Positions 1-8,571 are shown, numbered from the stretch's first letter. The stretch: 42,155 bases of DNA from Allobosea sp. Root483D1 (GCF_001429505.1 NZ_LMJW01000001.1:518440-560594), one strand, 5' to 3'. The notes: generated by a model not told the origin, from the sequence alone. A program made the numbers and translations.

Positions 1-330
1 GGCGCCATAGCTCTTGTCGAGCTGGAAGATCTGCTTGGTCTTGATGCCGGCGGCGTCCCAGACGATCCAGGTCTCGACCGTGGTCGCGGCGCACTGGATG
101 TCGCCGGAGGCGATGGCGAGGTGGCGGTCCTTCTGCGGGATCTTCTTGATCGAGACGTCAAGGCCGTTCTTGGCGAAGATCCCGGCCTCCTTGGCGAGCA
201 CCAGCGGCGCGAAGCCGGTCCAGCCGGAAATGCCGATATTGACCTTGGTCTGCGCCTGCGCGGCACCAGCGGCGATGAGAGCCGCAAGGCCGGCTCCGGC
301 CAGCATCCCGATACGCTTCACACCTGTCAT
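1..330 (-). CDS. ABC transporter substrate-binding protein, NMT1/SsuA-like (5' end only)
   Basis: The gene runs off the left edge of the window; the first 110 codons are present. ATG at 330-328 begins a Sec signal peptide (MTGVKRIG then an Ala/Gly/Leu-rich core ending AAGAAQAQ near residue 26). The mature start TKVNIGISGWTGFAPLVLAK is typical of periplasmic binding proteins of the nitrate/sulfonate/taurine (NMT1, SsuA, TauA) type: a beta strand, then 'GFAPLVLAKEAGIFAKNGL'. The later stretch 'DRHLAIASGDIQCAATTVET' matches the ligand-gating region in that family. It is probably the first gene of a leftward uptake operon whose permease and ATPase would lie outside the window. The substrate cannot be told from this fragment. 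It diverges from the gene at 570. Confidence 0.8.
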   Translation of the reverse strand, partial: MTGVKRIGMLAGAGLAALIAAGAAQAQTKVNIGISGWTGFAPLVLAKEAGIFAKNGLDVSIKKIPQKDRHLAIASGDIQCAATTVETWIVWDAAGIKTKQIFQLDKSYGA

Positions 331-429
331 GACGAACCTTCTCCCCTCTTGTTTCCGCTTGCGGCAGCCCCCGGCCAACGCAGCCCGATCGCGCCCGATA
401 AAGCAAGCTTCGTTCCAATTCACGTTAAA

Positions 430-439
430 TGCATATGCA
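430..439. promoter_or_regulatory. perfect 10-bp palindrome in a divergent promoter region
   Basis: TGCATATGCA is a perfect palindrome in the 239-bp gap between the leftward substrate-binding gene (start 330) and the rightward thiamine-diphosphate enzyme gene (start 570). Its position suits an operator serving either or both genes. No regulator is encoded beside it, so the cognate protein is unknown. A 10-mer palindrome can also occur by chance. Confidence 0.3.
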
Positions 440-569
440 AAGCGGTCAAGGCGGCATCACCCGTACTTGGGGAAGCAATGACATTCTCTTGTTTGACACC
501 GCAGTAGCGATCCCTTCCCCTCGCAGGCATCGGCGCAAAGCGCCTTTGGCTATCAAGAGGTTCTCAGGG

Positions 570-2126
570 ATGAATGGCGCCGACCGCCTGTGCGACACGC
601 TGCTGGTCAACGATGTCGATGTCTGCTTCGCCAATCCCGGCACCTCGGAAATGCACTTCGTCGCGGCGCTCGACCGCAAGCCGCAGATGCGCTGCGTGCT
701 CGGCCTGTTCGAGGGCGTGGTCACCGGCGCGGCAGACGGCTATGCCCGCATGGCCGACAAGCCGGCGGCGACGCTGCTGCACTGCGGCCCCGGCATGGCG
801 AACGCGCTCGCCAACATGCACAATGCCAGGCGCGCCTGGACACCGATGATCAACGTGGTCGGCGACCATGCGACCTACCATCTCCAGCATGACGCGCCGC
901 TGACCAGCGACATCGAGAGCCTGGCCCGGCCGATGTCGCAGTTCGTACGCCGCATCGCCTCGCCGGAGGATGTCGGCCCGGCGATCGGCGAAGCCTATGC
1001 CGCCTCGCTGTCGCTGCCCGGCGTCACCACCGTGATCCTGCCGGCCGACTGCGCCTGGGGCAGCGTCGAGCCGGCGGAACTGAAGCCGACTTCGGTGCTG
1101 GCGGCGAAGCCGGTCGATGCGGCACAGATCCGCGAGACCGCCGCGCTGCTGCGCAAACACGGCTCGCGCGCTGCGCTGATGCTGACCGGGTCGGCACTGC
1201 GCGAGGGGCCGATGAACATGGCGGCGCGCGTTTGCGCCGCGACCGGCGCCCAGATCTTCGCGCAGATGTCGAACGGCCGGATCGAGCGCGGTGCCGGCCG
1301 CGTCGCCATCCCGAAGGTGTTCTATCCGATCGACATGGCGCTGCAGCAGCTCAAGGACATCGACCTGCTTGTCCTGATCGGCGCCCAGGTTCCGGTCGGC
1401 TTCTTCGCCTATCCGGGCAAGCCGGGGCGGCTCGTGCATGAGAACTGCCATATCGAGCAGCTCGCCGTGCCGGGCGACGATCTGCCGGGCACGATCGAGG
1501 CGCTCGCCGACGAACTCTCCGCCAGGGCGACGCCGCCAGCCTTCATCGCCGCGCCGCAGAAAACGGACGGCGCATTGCCGACCGGCACACTCGATGCCGA
1601 CAAGGTCTGCGCAATCGTTTCGCGCCTCCTGCCGGAGAACGCGATCATCTGCGATGAATCCGTCTCGTCGGGCCGCAGCTTCTACTATGACTGCCATGGC
1701 GCGCCGCAGCACGACTACATCCAGCTCACCGGCGGCGCGATCGGCGAAGGCATCCCGCTCTGCGTCGGCGCGGCCGTCGCCTGCCCCGACCGCAAGGTCA
1801 TCGGCATGCAGGCCGACGGCTCGGGCATGTACACGGTGCAGGGCCTGTGGACACAGGCGCGCGAGAACCTCGACGTCGTCACCGTCGTCTTCGCCAACCG
1901 CACCTATGCCATCCTGCACGGCGAGATGCGCAATGTCGGCGTCAACGATTTCGGCCGCAACGCCAAGCTGATGCTCAATATCGACGAGCCGGCGCTCGAC
2001 TGGGTTTCGATGGCGAAGGGCATGGGCGTCGAAGCCGGTCGCGCCACGACGGCCGAGGAATTCGCCAGGCTGTTCAAGGGCGCGCTCGGCCGCAAGGGGC
2101 CGTTCCTGATCGAGGCGGTGATTTGA
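570..2126 (+). CDS. thiamine-diphosphate-dependent enzyme, acetolactate synthase large-subunit-like
   Basis: 518 aa. The three-domain layout of ThDP decarboxylases/synthases is visible: an N-terminal Pyr domain opening 'CFANPGTSEMHFVAALD', with the conserved cofactor-activating Glu at about E48 in 'LFEGVVTGAADGYARM'; a central domain (about 190-340); and a C-terminal PP domain with the Mg/ThDP motif ADGSGMYTVQ...FANRT (D416-N443). It belongs to the group usually annotated as acetolactate synthase large subunit, but no IlvN small subunit lies nearby, so biosynthetic IlvB is unlikely. Benzoylformate- or other 2-oxoacid decarboxylase activity is an equal possibility. The ATG at 570 was preferred over an upstream in-frame start at 429 because homologues begin at MNGAD..L and the extension has no protein-like character. 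It may be transcribed together with msrA downstream. Confidence 0.85.
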   Translation: MNGADRLCDTLLVNDVDVCFANPGTSEMHFVAALDRKPQMRCVLGLFEGVVTGAADGYARMADKPAATLLHCGPGMANALANMHNARRAWTPMINVVGDHATYHLQHDAPLTSDIESLARPMSQFVRRIASPEDVGPAIGEAYAASLSLPGVTTVILPADCAWGSVEPAELKPTSVLAAKPVDAAQIRETAALLRKHGSRAALMLTGSALREGPMNMAARVCAATGAQIFAQMSNGRIERGAGRVAIPKVFYPIDMALQQLKDIDLLVLIGAQVPVGFFAYPGKPGRLVHENCHIEQLAVPGDDLPGTIEALADELSARATPPAFIAAPQKTDGALPTGTLDADKVCAIVSRLLPENAIICDESVSSGRSFYYDCHGAPQHDYIQLTGGAIGEGIPLCVGAAVACPDRKVIGMQADGSGMYTVQGLWTQARENLDVVTVVFANRTYAILHGEMRNVGVNDFGRNAKLMLNIDEPALDWVSMAKGMGVEAGRATTAEEFARLFKGALGRKGPFLIEAVI

Positions 2127-2232
2127 GCGGCGCACTGCCTCGTCCCGCCGGCGTTGCCAGCTGTAACCTGGCGCGCCGACATGGCGAACTCAGGCTTCGA
2201 TGCTTATCTCGCCGGGATCAAGGAGGTTTGAC

Positions 2233-2739
2233 ATGACGGAACGTGCTGTACTCGCAGGCGGTTGCTTCTGGGGCATGCAGGACCTGGTCCGCAAGCTCCC
2301 CGGCGTCGAGACGACCCGGGTCGGCTATACCGGCGGCGACGTGAAGAATGCGACCTATCGCAATCACGGGAGCCATGCCGAGGGCATCGAGATCAGCTTC
2401 GACCCCGCCAAGATCGGTTACCGGCAGCTGGTCGAGTTCTTCTTCCAGATCCACGACCCGACCACGATGAACCGCCAGGGCAACGACCTTGGCACCAGCT
2501 ACCGCTCGGGCATCTATTATGTCGACGAGGCGCAGAAGCAGATCGCCGAGGAGGTGATCGCCGAGGTGAACGCGTCGGGCCGCTGGCCGGGCAAGGTGGT
2601 CACCGAGGTGAAGCCCGAGGGCGATTTCTGGGAGGCGGAGCCGGAGCACCAGGATTATCTGGAGCGCTACCCGGCCGGCTATACCTGCCATTGGGTCCGC
2701 CCGGATTGGGTGCTGCCGCGTCGCGAGGCCGCGGAATAG
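2233..2739 (+). CDS. msrA: peptide-methionine (S)-S-oxide reductase MsrA
   Basis: 168 aa, the usual size for a cytosolic MsrA. The enzyme repairs methionine-(S)-sulfoxide in proteins and free methionine using thioredoxin. The active-site motif GGCFWG is at residues 9-14 with catalytic Cys11. The downstream 'GYTGG', '[11 protein letters not shown]' and '[10 protein letters not shown]' blocks are family signatures. The only other cysteine is Cys152 near the C-terminus, which is the probable resolving Cys. The start is well supported by a strong Shine-Dalgarno (aaggaggtttgac) ending just before ATG 2233. It lies 106 bp after the ThDP enzyme gene and ends at a strong hairpin shared with the convergent gene. 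Confidence 0.95.
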   Translation: MTERAVLAGGCFWGMQDLVRKLPGVETTRVGYTGGDVKNATYRNHGSHAEGIEISFDPAKIGYRQLVEFFFQIHDPTTMNRQGNDLGTSYRSGIYYVDEAQKQIAEEVIAEVNASGRWPGKVVTEVKPEGDFWEAEPEHQDYLERYPAGYTCHWVRPDWVLPRREAAE

Positions 2740-2756
2740 CAGCAGGAACCAAAGGA

Positions 2757-2779
2757 AGAGGGGGCCCGGCGCCCCCTCT
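2757..2779. terminator. hairpin between convergent genes
   Basis: A perfect 9-bp inverted repeat, AGAGGGGGC (2757-2765) and GCCCCCTCT (2771-2779), with a 5-nt loop. It sits between msrA (ends 2739) and the leftward VOC gene (ends 2799). The U-tract is weak on both sides, so Rho-independent efficiency is uncertain, but position and stem strength suggest a shared bidirectional terminator. Confidence 0.65.
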
Positions 2780-2798
2780 CTCGGACGAGGCACCAACG

Positions 2799-3191
2799 TC
2801 AGCGCGCCGGCTCGATCAGGTCCCAGCGATTGCCGTAGAGATCCTCGAAGACGGCGACGGTGCCGTAGCTTTCGCGGCGCGGCATCTCCAGGAAACGAAC
2901 GCCGCGCGCCAGCATGCGGGCATGGTCGCGCGCAAAATCGTCGGTCTCGAGGAACAGAAAGACGCGGCCGCCCGACTGGTTGCCTATCTGCGTCCGTTGC
3001 TCGGCGGTCGCAGCCCGTGCCAACAGCAAGGTAGCGCCCTTGCCTCCGGCTGGCGCGACCCTCACCCAGCGCTTCTCCGGGTCGAGTGGCGTGTCCTCAA
3101 GGACCTCGAAACCGAGCTTCCCGACAAAGAAGGCGATCGCCTCGTCATAGTCCCGCACCAGCAAAGCGAGATGGGCGATCGCCTGCGGCAC
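2799..3191 (-). CDS. VOC-superfamily (glyoxalase/bleomycin-resistance-like) protein
   Basis: 130 aa from GTG 3191. The fold signature is clear: N-terminal 'AIAHLALLVRDYDEAIAFFVGKLGFEVLED', a middle strand 'GATLLLARA', then 'GRVFLFLETDDFARDHARMLARGV' and the terminal 'YGTVAVFEDLYGNRWDLIEP'. This is one babba.babba VOC unit pair, as in glyoxalase I, fosfomycin-resistance and dioxygenase-like proteins. Potential metal ligands are His near the N-terminus and Glu in 'VFEDLYGN'; no specific reaction can be assigned. The GTG lies 5 bp after the stop of the amidohydrolase gene with a purine-rich leader, implying translational coupling. A longer frame opens at 3233 but would overlap the upstream gene by 37 bp. 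Confidence 0.8.
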   Translation of the reverse strand: MPQAIAHLALLVRDYDEAIAFFVGKLGFEVLEDTPLDPEKRWVRVAPAGGKGATLLLARAATAEQRTQIGNQSGGRVFLFLETDDFARDHARMLARGVRFLEMPRRESYGTVAVFEDLYGNRWDLIEPAR

Positions 3192-3196
3192 GGCCC

Positions 3197-4240
3197 CTAG
3201 TCCTTGAACCCGCCCAGGAACGCATCGAGGCAATCGCCGATCGCCTCGATCGCGTAGCCGCCTTCCTGCACCACCAGGGTCGGCAGGCCGAGCGCCTTCA
3301 CGCGCTCGCCGATCGTGCCGAAATCGGCAGCCTCGAGCTTGAGCACACCGATCGGATCGTCCTTGTGAGCGTCGTAGCCGAGCGCGATGACGAGCGCCTC
3401 GGCGCCGAACTCACGGATGGCGCGGCCGGCGCGGTCGACCGCCGCTTCCATCTCGGCGCCGCCGGCGCCGGGGGCAAGCGCCAGGTTGAGGTTGAAGCCC
3501 TCGCCCGGCCCATTGCCGCGCTCGTCCTCATAGCCGGTGAAGAAGGGATAGTAGTTCGCGGGGTCGGCATGGACCGAGATCGTCAGCACATCGTCGCGGC
3601 GATAGAAGATCTGCTGGGTGCCGTCGCCATGGTGGGCGTCGACATCGAGGATCGCGACCCTGCCGAACCTGGAACGCAGGCGCTGCGCCGCGATCGCGGT
3701 GTTGTTGAGATAGCAAAAGCCGGTAGCGCGGTCGGCGCGGGCATGGTGCCCCGACGGACGGCAGAGCGAATAGACCGCCCGCTCGCCGGCGAGGATCGCA
3801 TCGGCGCCGGACACCGCCGTCTCGGCCGAACGCAAGGTCGAGAGCCAGCAATGCTCGCCGACCGGGACCGAGAGATCGCCGAGATACCAGCCGAGCTGGC
3901 CCATGATCCCGGTCGGCCGGCAGGGCGGGCGGACATCCTCGTCGGTGCGGCCGCTCCAATAGGGGAAGGTATTGGGCCAGGCTTCCGGGCCACGTTCGGG
4001 CAGAACGAGCCAGCGCTCCCACAGCCCTTCGAGGAAGCGGACAAAGCCCTCGTCATGAACCGCCAGGATCGGCCCCGTGCCGTGTTCGGCCGGGCGCTCC
4101 GGCGTGACGCCGTGCTTGGCGAGCGCCCCGAGCAACCGCTCGGTCCGCTCCGGCAAGTCCTTCGGCGCGACGATCCGGCCGAAGCGCATGTATTGCTGCG
4201 GATCGTGCTTGGACTGGTCGGGGTGATAAAAGGCGCGCAT
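3197..4240 (-). CDS. histone deacetylase-family amidohydrolase (acetylpolyamine/acetoin-utilisation type)
   Basis: 347 aa. Zn-dependent deacetylase of the arginase/HDAC fold. The visible catalytic set is complete: charge-relay His pair in 'RPSGHHA' (H165, H166), zinc ligands D201 and H203 in 'DVDAHHGDGTQ' and D290 in 'GYDAHKDDP', and the transition-state Tyr in 'EGGYA' (Y329). 'GFCYLNNTAIAA' (175-185) is also canonical. The N-terminal 'MRAFYHPDQSKHDP' resembles bacterial acetylpolyamine amidohydrolases and class-II-like HDACs rather than AcuC. It likely removes acetyl groups from polyamines or other small acetylamides in the cytoplasm; the substrate is inferred from family only. The VOC gene follows 5 bp after its stop. 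Confidence 0.88.
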   Translation of the reverse strand: MRAFYHPDQSKHDPQQYMRFGRIVAPKDLPERTERLLGALAKHGVTPERPAEHGTGPILAVHDEGFVRFLEGLWERWLVLPERGPEAWPNTFPYWSGRTDEDVRPPCRPTGIMGQLGWYLGDLSVPVGEHCWLSTLRSAETAVSGADAILAGERAVYSLCRPSGHHARADRATGFCYLNNTAIAAQRLRSRFGRVAILDVDAHHGDGTQQIFYRRDDVLTISVHADPANYYPFFTGYEDERGNGPGEGFNLNLALAPGAGGAEMEAAVDRAGRAIREFGAEALVIALGYDAHKDDPIGVLKLEAADFGTIGERVKALGLPTLVVQEGGYAIEAIGDCLDAFLGGFKD

Positions 4241-4305
4241 GCAGGGCTCCGGTCTTTAAGGCCGGCATAGCGCCACGAAAACCGCGTCACGACCAGTGCG
4301 CCTGA

Positions 4306-6624
4306 TCAGGCGGCGGCACTATCCCCGTGCATGGCGTCGCCCTTGGGCAGCAGGTCGGGCAGTTGTAGCAGCCAGGGCACGCGGCCAGCGGGAGCCGGCT
4401 TGGCGTAGCGATAGCCCTGGGCGAAACGGCAGCCCTGCGCCTGCAGAAAAGCTTCCTGCTCAGCGGTCTCGACGCCTTCGGCGATGACGTCGAGGCGCAG
4501 ATCGGCCGCGAGTTGGATCAAGGCGCGCACGATCGCCGCATCGCCGCCCTCTTCGGCGACATGGCTGACGAAACCGCGGTCGATCTTGAGGGCGTCGACC
4601 GGGAAGCGTTTGAGATGGGTGAGCGAGGCGTAGCCGGTGCCGAAATCGTCGAGCGCGACGCGCAGGCCCGCGGCGCGCAGCGTCTTCAGCGTACGTTCTG
4701 CCTCGTCGGCATTGCGGGTCAGCAGCACCGTCTCGGTGACCTCGACGCCGAAATGGCTCGCCGGCACACCAGCTGCGGCGAGCTGACCGAGGAGGCGCTC
4801 CGGCAAGGCCGGGTCGCGGAAGACGCTGGCCGCGAGGTTGACGCAGACATGGCCGACATCGAGCCCGTCATCGAGCCAGCGACGCAGATCGCCGATCACC
4901 GCGCCGATGATCGCGTCGCTGATCCCGTTGGCGATCTCGGCGTCCTGGAAGCCCTCCTGGAAAGCAGCGGCCGGAACGATGCCCCGCTCGGAATGGCGCC
5001 AGCGCGCCAGCGCCTCGAAGCCTGCGATCCGGCCGGTGTCGAGCGCCACTTGCGGCTGGTAGTAAGGCAGGATGCGCTCTTCCTTCAGCGCACCGGCCAG
5101 CCCCTTGCAGACGGCGACGCGGCGCGCCATCGCGGCTCGCATCGCCGGCTCGTAGACGATCGCCATGTTGCGGCCGTTCGCCTTGGCCCGGTAGAGCGCG
5201 AGATCGGCGTCCTTCATCAGTTCGACGCCGTCACGGTCATGCTCGGGCGACAGCGCAATGCCGAGGCTCGCCCGCGTCGCGATCATCTGCCCGGCATGCT
5301 CGCAGGGCTGGCGCAGCACCTCGATCAGCGCCTCGCCCCGCGTCAGCGCCTGCAACGCCGTCAGCCGCTGCGTCGAGAGCACGATGAACTCGTCGCCGCC
5401 GAGGCGCGCGACGAGTTCATCGGGCCCGATCGCCGCGGCAAGCCTTGCCGCCACCTGGATCAGCAGCGCATCGCCAGCGTCATGGCCGAGCGTGTCGTTG
5501 ATCGATTTGAAGTCATCGAGATCGATCAGGAAAAGCGCGACGGCCCCGCCCTTGCTCGCCATCCGCCCCAGGGCCTGCTGCATTCGCTCGCCGAACAGCA
5601 AACGGTTCGGCAGATCGGTCAGCGCATCATGCGTCGCCTGTCTACGCGTGCGGACCTCGGCCGCCTTGCGGTCGGTAATGTCGACGATGCCGGCGACGAC
5701 AGCCGGATTCTCGCCGACCGGCAAGGTCGTCGCGGTGATCAGCACGTCGCGAACCGCGCCGCTGCCGTCGCGCACCTGCGCCTCATGGCTCTGGATCTGC
5801 TCGCGCTCGTTGAGCAGGCGGGCGATGATGCGGCGATTGCCGCCGTCGAGCAGGACGTCCTGGACCTGCGCCTGCGCGACCTCATCGCCGAAATAACGCT
5901 TCGCCGCATCGTTGCCGCGCAGGAAACGGCCCTCCCCGCGCGAGGTGACGACGAGCGGGATCGGCACCGCCATGAAGATGCGCTCGATCATCGCCTGGCT
6001 GGCGCCGAGCTCATCCTTGGCCTGGCGCTCGGCCTGGGTCGCCGCCCATTCGAGCCGGCGCAGGCGATTGCCGTGCACGACCACCAGCCCGAGCGCAAAG
6101 TTGAGCATGACCATGACCAGGATCAGGCCAGGCAGCGTCGACGGCATCGGACCGCGGCCGAGATAGCCGGCGAGCATCAGGGCGCTGCAGCCCACGCCCA
6201 GCGCCATCGTCCAGCGGAATGCTGTCGGCGCCACCAGATAGAAGATCGAGGGCAGCATCAGCACGACGAAGAGGGCGAGATCGCTGCGCGACGAGACCAG
6301 CAGCGCGACCATCAGCCCGGTCGTGACCTCCCAGCCGATCAGCACGCCCTGCGCCTGCGAGAAGCGCGTCGCCCTGCGCACCAGCACAAAGCACATGAGC
6401 GAGGCAAAAACGACCGCCAGGCGCGCCGGCACGGCGACGAAGAAATGCGGCGTGCCGTGGAAGCGCCAGTCGCTGGCGAGGAAGAGCGTGTTAAGGACGG
6501 CCGAGATCAGGAAGATCAGCCGGCACTGCCGCAGCGTCTCGCCGAAGCGCGCATCACGGAACGCCGCCTCGCGGGCGAAATCCCGGAATTCGCCGCCAAA
6601 TCGAAACAGGCCATCGCGCGTCAT
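4306..6624 (-). CDS. membrane-bound PAS-GGDEF-EAL cyclic-di-GMP signalling protein
   Basis: 772 aa from ATG 6624. Order: cytoplasmic N-terminus; about five to six membrane helices (roughly residues 30-190) forming an MASE-like sensor; a PAS domain (about 205-320) with 'VAGIVDITDRKAAE'; GGDEF with an intact 'RLGGDEFIVL' (motif about 409-413); and EAL with an intact 'GFEALARWRH' (EAL 537-539), plus 'VTETVLL' and 'DDFGTGYASL', which carry Mg-binding acidic residues. Both catalytic motifs are complete, so the protein could make and degrade c-di-GMP, the PAS or membrane part setting the balance. A TTG nine codons upstream (6651) is a less likely start. Next to TetR but separated by 48 bp, so probably its own unit. 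Confidence 0.9.
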   Translation of the reverse strand: MTRDGLFRFGGEFRDFAREAAFRDARFGETLRQCRLIFLISAVLNTLFLASDWRFHGTPHFFVAVPARLAVVFASLMCFVLVRRATRFSQAQGVLIGWEVTTGLMVALLVSSRSDLALFVVLMLPSIFYLVAPTAFRWTMALGVGCSALMLAGYLGRGPMPSTLPGLILVMVMLNFALGLVVVHGNRLRRLEWAATQAERQAKDELGASQAMIERIFMAVPIPLVVTSRGEGRFLRGNDAAKRYFGDEVAQAQVQDVLLDGGNRRIIARLLNEREQIQSHEAQVRDGSGAVRDVLITATTLPVGENPAVVAGIVDITDRKAAEVRTRRQATHDALTDLPNRLLFGERMQQALGRMASKGGAVALFLIDLDDFKSINDTLGHDAGDALLIQVAARLAAAIGPDELVARLGGDEFIVLSTQRLTALQALTRGEALIEVLRQPCEHAGQMIATRASLGIALSPEHDRDGVELMKDADLALYRAKANGRNMAIVYEPAMRAAMARRVAVCKGLAGALKEERILPYYQPQVALDTGRIAGFEALARWRHSERGIVPAAAFQEGFQDAEIANGISDAIIGAVIGDLRRWLDDGLDVGHVCVNLAASVFRDPALPERLLGQLAAAGVPASHFGVEVTETVLLTRNADEAERTLKTLRAAGLRVALDDFGTGYASLTHLKRFPVDALKIDRGFVSHVAEEGGDAAIVRALIQLAADLRLDVIAEGVETAEQEAFLQAQGCRFAQGYRYAKPAPAGRVPWLLQLPDLLPKGDAMHGDSAAA

Positions 6625-6672
6625 GCCGTAGCTTCGTCCGGCAGCGGTCAAGGGCAGGTTAAAGCGAAGCGG

Positions 6673-7293
6673 CTAGCTGTCCTGGCCCGCACCGACAGAT
6701 GCGACCAGCGTCGCAAGTTCGCCCGCCAGTTGCAGACCGTCGAAGCGCCCCTCGCGATACCAGTCGACCGAGCCGTTCATGGCGCCGAGCAGGAAGAGCC
6801 GTAGCCGCTCGGGCGCGATGCCGGGAGTGAGCGCGCTTGTGCCGGCGAGCTCGTCCATCAGCCCACGCCAGACATCCTCATAATCGCGGCGGATGCGCCT
6901 TACGCTCTCCGGTGTCGGGTTCTCGCCGAAGCTGAAGACCTTGATGCTGGCGCAGGTGTAGTCGGAATGGCCGTGCAGTGCCGACAGATGCGCGGCGATC
7001 GCGGCTTCGAGCCGGCGGCGCGGACCCGCTCCGCCGGCAGCCTCCAAAGCGGCGAGAACCGCCTCATGGACAAAGCGGACGCCGTCATTGACGACCGCCT
7101 CGACAATCTCCTCCTTCGAGCGGAAGTGATGATAGAGGCTGGCCTTGCGGATGCCGACCGCCTCGGCGATCTCGCGCAGGCTGGTCTGGTGATAGCCATT
7201 GCTGCGCAGCAGGCGCGCGGCATGGTCGAGGATCAGGCGACGCGCGCCACCCTCCAGCTCCGCCCGTTCGGCCCGCCCCGTCACGATCGTCAC
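6673..7293 (-). CDS. TetR-family transcriptional regulator
   Basis: 206 aa from GTG 7293 (GTG at 7284 is an alternative). The N-terminal TetR DNA-binding domain is clear: 'ARRLILDHAARLLRSNGYHQ', then the helix-turn-helix 'TSLREIAEAVGIRKASLYHH' followed by 'FRSKEEIVEAV'. The C-terminal part (about 80-206) is an all-helical ligand-binding domain of the type seen in regulators beside acyl-CoA dehydrogenases; 'LRLFLLGAMNGSVDWY' resembles FadR/PsrA-like TetR members. Its start overlaps the dehydrogenase stop (GTGA), so the two are co-translated. It probably autoregulates the pair through the palindrome at 8503-8520, with an acyl-CoA as inducer; this is inference. Confidence 0.88.
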   Translation of the reverse strand: MTIVTGRAERAELEGGARRLILDHAARLLRSNGYHQTSLREIAEAVGIRKASLYHHFRSKEEIVEAVVNDGVRFVHEAVLAALEAAGGAGPRRRLEAAIAAHLSALHGHSDYTCASIKVFSFGENPTPESVRRIRRDYEDVWRGLMDELAGTSALTPGIAPERLRLFLLGAMNGSVDWYREGRFDGLQLAGELATLVASVGAGQDS

Positions 7294-8477
7294 AGCCGCT
7301 TCGCCACCTCTTCGAGCATGACTTCGGTGGCGCCGCCGCCAATCGCCTGGACGCGGGCATCGCGGGCCATGCGCTCGATCGCGCTCTCGCGCATGAAGCC
7401 CATGCCGCCATGGAACTGGACGCAGGCGTACATGACTTCGTTGACCAGCTCGCCGCAATAGGCCTTGACCATCGAGACCTCGCGCGTCGCGTCGAAGCCC
7501 CTGGCATCGAGCCAGGCGGCGTGATGGACGAGCTGGCGACCGGCCTCGACTTTGCCCGCGAGCATGGCGAGCTTCTGGCGGATCGCCTGCTTGTCCCAGA
7601 GCGGGGCACCGAAGGCCGTGCGCGTGCGGACATAATCGACCGTCAGTTCGATTGCGGCCTGCGCCTCGCCCATCGCCATGGCGCCGATCACGGTGCGCTC
7701 GTTCTGGAAATTGCGCATGATCGCGTAGAAGCCGCGCCCCTCGCCGCCGAGCAGGTTCTCGGCCGGAATCCGGCACTCCTCGAAGACCAGCTCGGCGGTG
7801 TCGGAGGAACGCCAGCCATGCTTGTCGAGGGCGCGGCTGACACGGAAGCCCGGCGTGCCCTTCTCGACCAGGAACATCGAGACCGATTGCGAGGGCTTGG
7901 CCGAAGCATCGGTCTTGACGGCGACGCAATAGAGATCGGCATGGACGCCGTTGGTGATGAACATCTTCGCGCCGTTCAGCACATAAGCGTCGCCCTCGCG
8001 CCGGGCTGTGGTGCGGATGCCCTTCACGTCGGAGCCGGCGTCGGGCTCGGTGACCGCAATCGCGCAGATCACCTTGCCGGCGACGATATGGGGCATCCAG
8101 CGGTCGCGCTGCGCCTTGCTGCCGGCATTGAAGACATGGACCGAGGCCATGTCGGTGTGGACCAGCGCGGTGATGGCGAAGCCCGAGAAAGTCGAGCGGC
8201 CGAGTTCCTCGGCGAGTACCACGGTCGCCAGCGTATCGAGTTCGGAGCCGCCATAATCGGCGGGGTAGCGGATGCCGAGGAAGCCGAGCTCGCCCATGCG
8301 GGCCAGCACCTCGCGCGGCACCATGCCGGCCTCTTCCCAAGCGAGCCCGTTCGGCTTGACCTCGTTCGTGACGAAGCGGCGCAGCTGGTCGCGCAGCGCC
8401 TCGTGCTCTTCGGTGAAATAGGGCGAGCGGAGCGTTCCGCCGCCAGCCGCATCGAAACTGTTCATCGCCGCCATCAT
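7290..8477 (-). CDS. acyl-CoA dehydrogenase
   Basis: 395 aa, normal for the family. FAD enzyme that oxidises acyl-CoA to 2-enoyl-CoA. Visible blocks: N-terminal helical domain ('FTEEHEALRDQLRRFVTNEV'); middle domain with FAD/substrate signatures 'AIAVTEPDAGSDVKGIRTTA' and 'VLNGAKMFITNG'; C-terminal domain with 'RTAFGAPLWDKQAIRQKLA', 'QFHGGMGFMRES' and the terminal 'ARDARVQAIGGGATEVM', whose Glu is at the usual catalytic/FAD loop. The substrate class (short- or branched-chain) is undetermined. First gene of a two-gene unit with TetR. ATG 8477 and ATG 8474 are adjacent, and a third ATG lies at 8465; the first is given here. Confidence 0.92.
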   Translation of the reverse strand: MMAAMNSFDAAGGGTLRSPYFTEEHEALRDQLRRFVTNEVKPNGLAWEEAGMVPREVLARMGELGFLGIRYPADYGGSELDTLATVVLAEELGRSTFSGFAITALVHTDMASVHVFNAGSKAQRDRWMPHIVAGKVICAIAVTEPDAGSDVKGIRTTARREGDAYVLNGAKMFITNGVHADLYCVAVKTDASAKPSQSVSMFLVEKGTPGFRVSRALDKHGWRSSDTAELVFEECRIPAENLLGGEGRGFYAIMRNFQNERTVIGAMAMGEAQAAIELTVDYVRTRTAFGAPLWDKQAIRQKLAMLAGKVEAGRQLVHHAAWLDARGFDATREVSMVKAYCGELVNEVMYACVQFHGGMGFMRESAIERMARDARVQAIGGGATEVMLEEVAKRL

Positions 8478-8502
8478 GCTCCGCTGTCTCCCTGGGAGCT
8501 TA

Positions 8503-8520
8503 ACCTACCGATCGGCAGGT
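8503..8520. promoter_or_regulatory. probable TetR operator
   Basis: ACCTACCGATCGGCAGGT is an 18-bp near-perfect palindrome (8 of 9 pairs, centred on 8511/8512). It ends 26 bp upstream of the acyl-CoA dehydrogenase start and is the only strong dyad in the gap. Palindromes of this form, with a CCGATCGG core, are typical TetR-family operators, and a TetR gene is the second gene of the operon. Autoregulation through this site is inferred. Confidence 0.65.
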
Positions 8521-8546
8521 AGACAACTCTCGATACCAGCTGTGAC

Positions 8547-8571
8547 GAGAGGGGCGACGAACACCCCTCTC
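8547..8571. terminator. hairpin downstream of the small secreted protein gene
   Basis: An 8-bp perfect stem, GAGAGGGG (8547-8554) and CCCCTCTC (8564-8571), with a 9-nt loop. It lies between the stop of the leftward small-protein gene (8616) and the operator of the next leftward gene. There is no real U-tract, so it is a likely but unproven terminator. Confidence 0.5.

Noticed and set aside
429..569. N-terminal extension of the ThDP enzyme
   Set aside because: It would add 47 residues without family counterpart and would cover the palindrome at 430-439. MNGAD... at 570 is the conserved start.
564..2135. Long open frame antisense to the ThDP enzyme gene (523 aa on the minus strand)
   Set aside because: It mirrors the codon bias of the recognised gene, is Arg/His/Ala-rich with no domain, and lacks a ribosome-binding site. 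Such shadows are common in GC-rich DNA.
4513..6804. 763-aa open frame on the plus strand opposite the GGDEF-EAL gene
   Set aside because: The composition is low-complexity (Arg/Asp/Glu/His runs), there are no motifs, and it lies fully across a gene with intact catalytic motifs.
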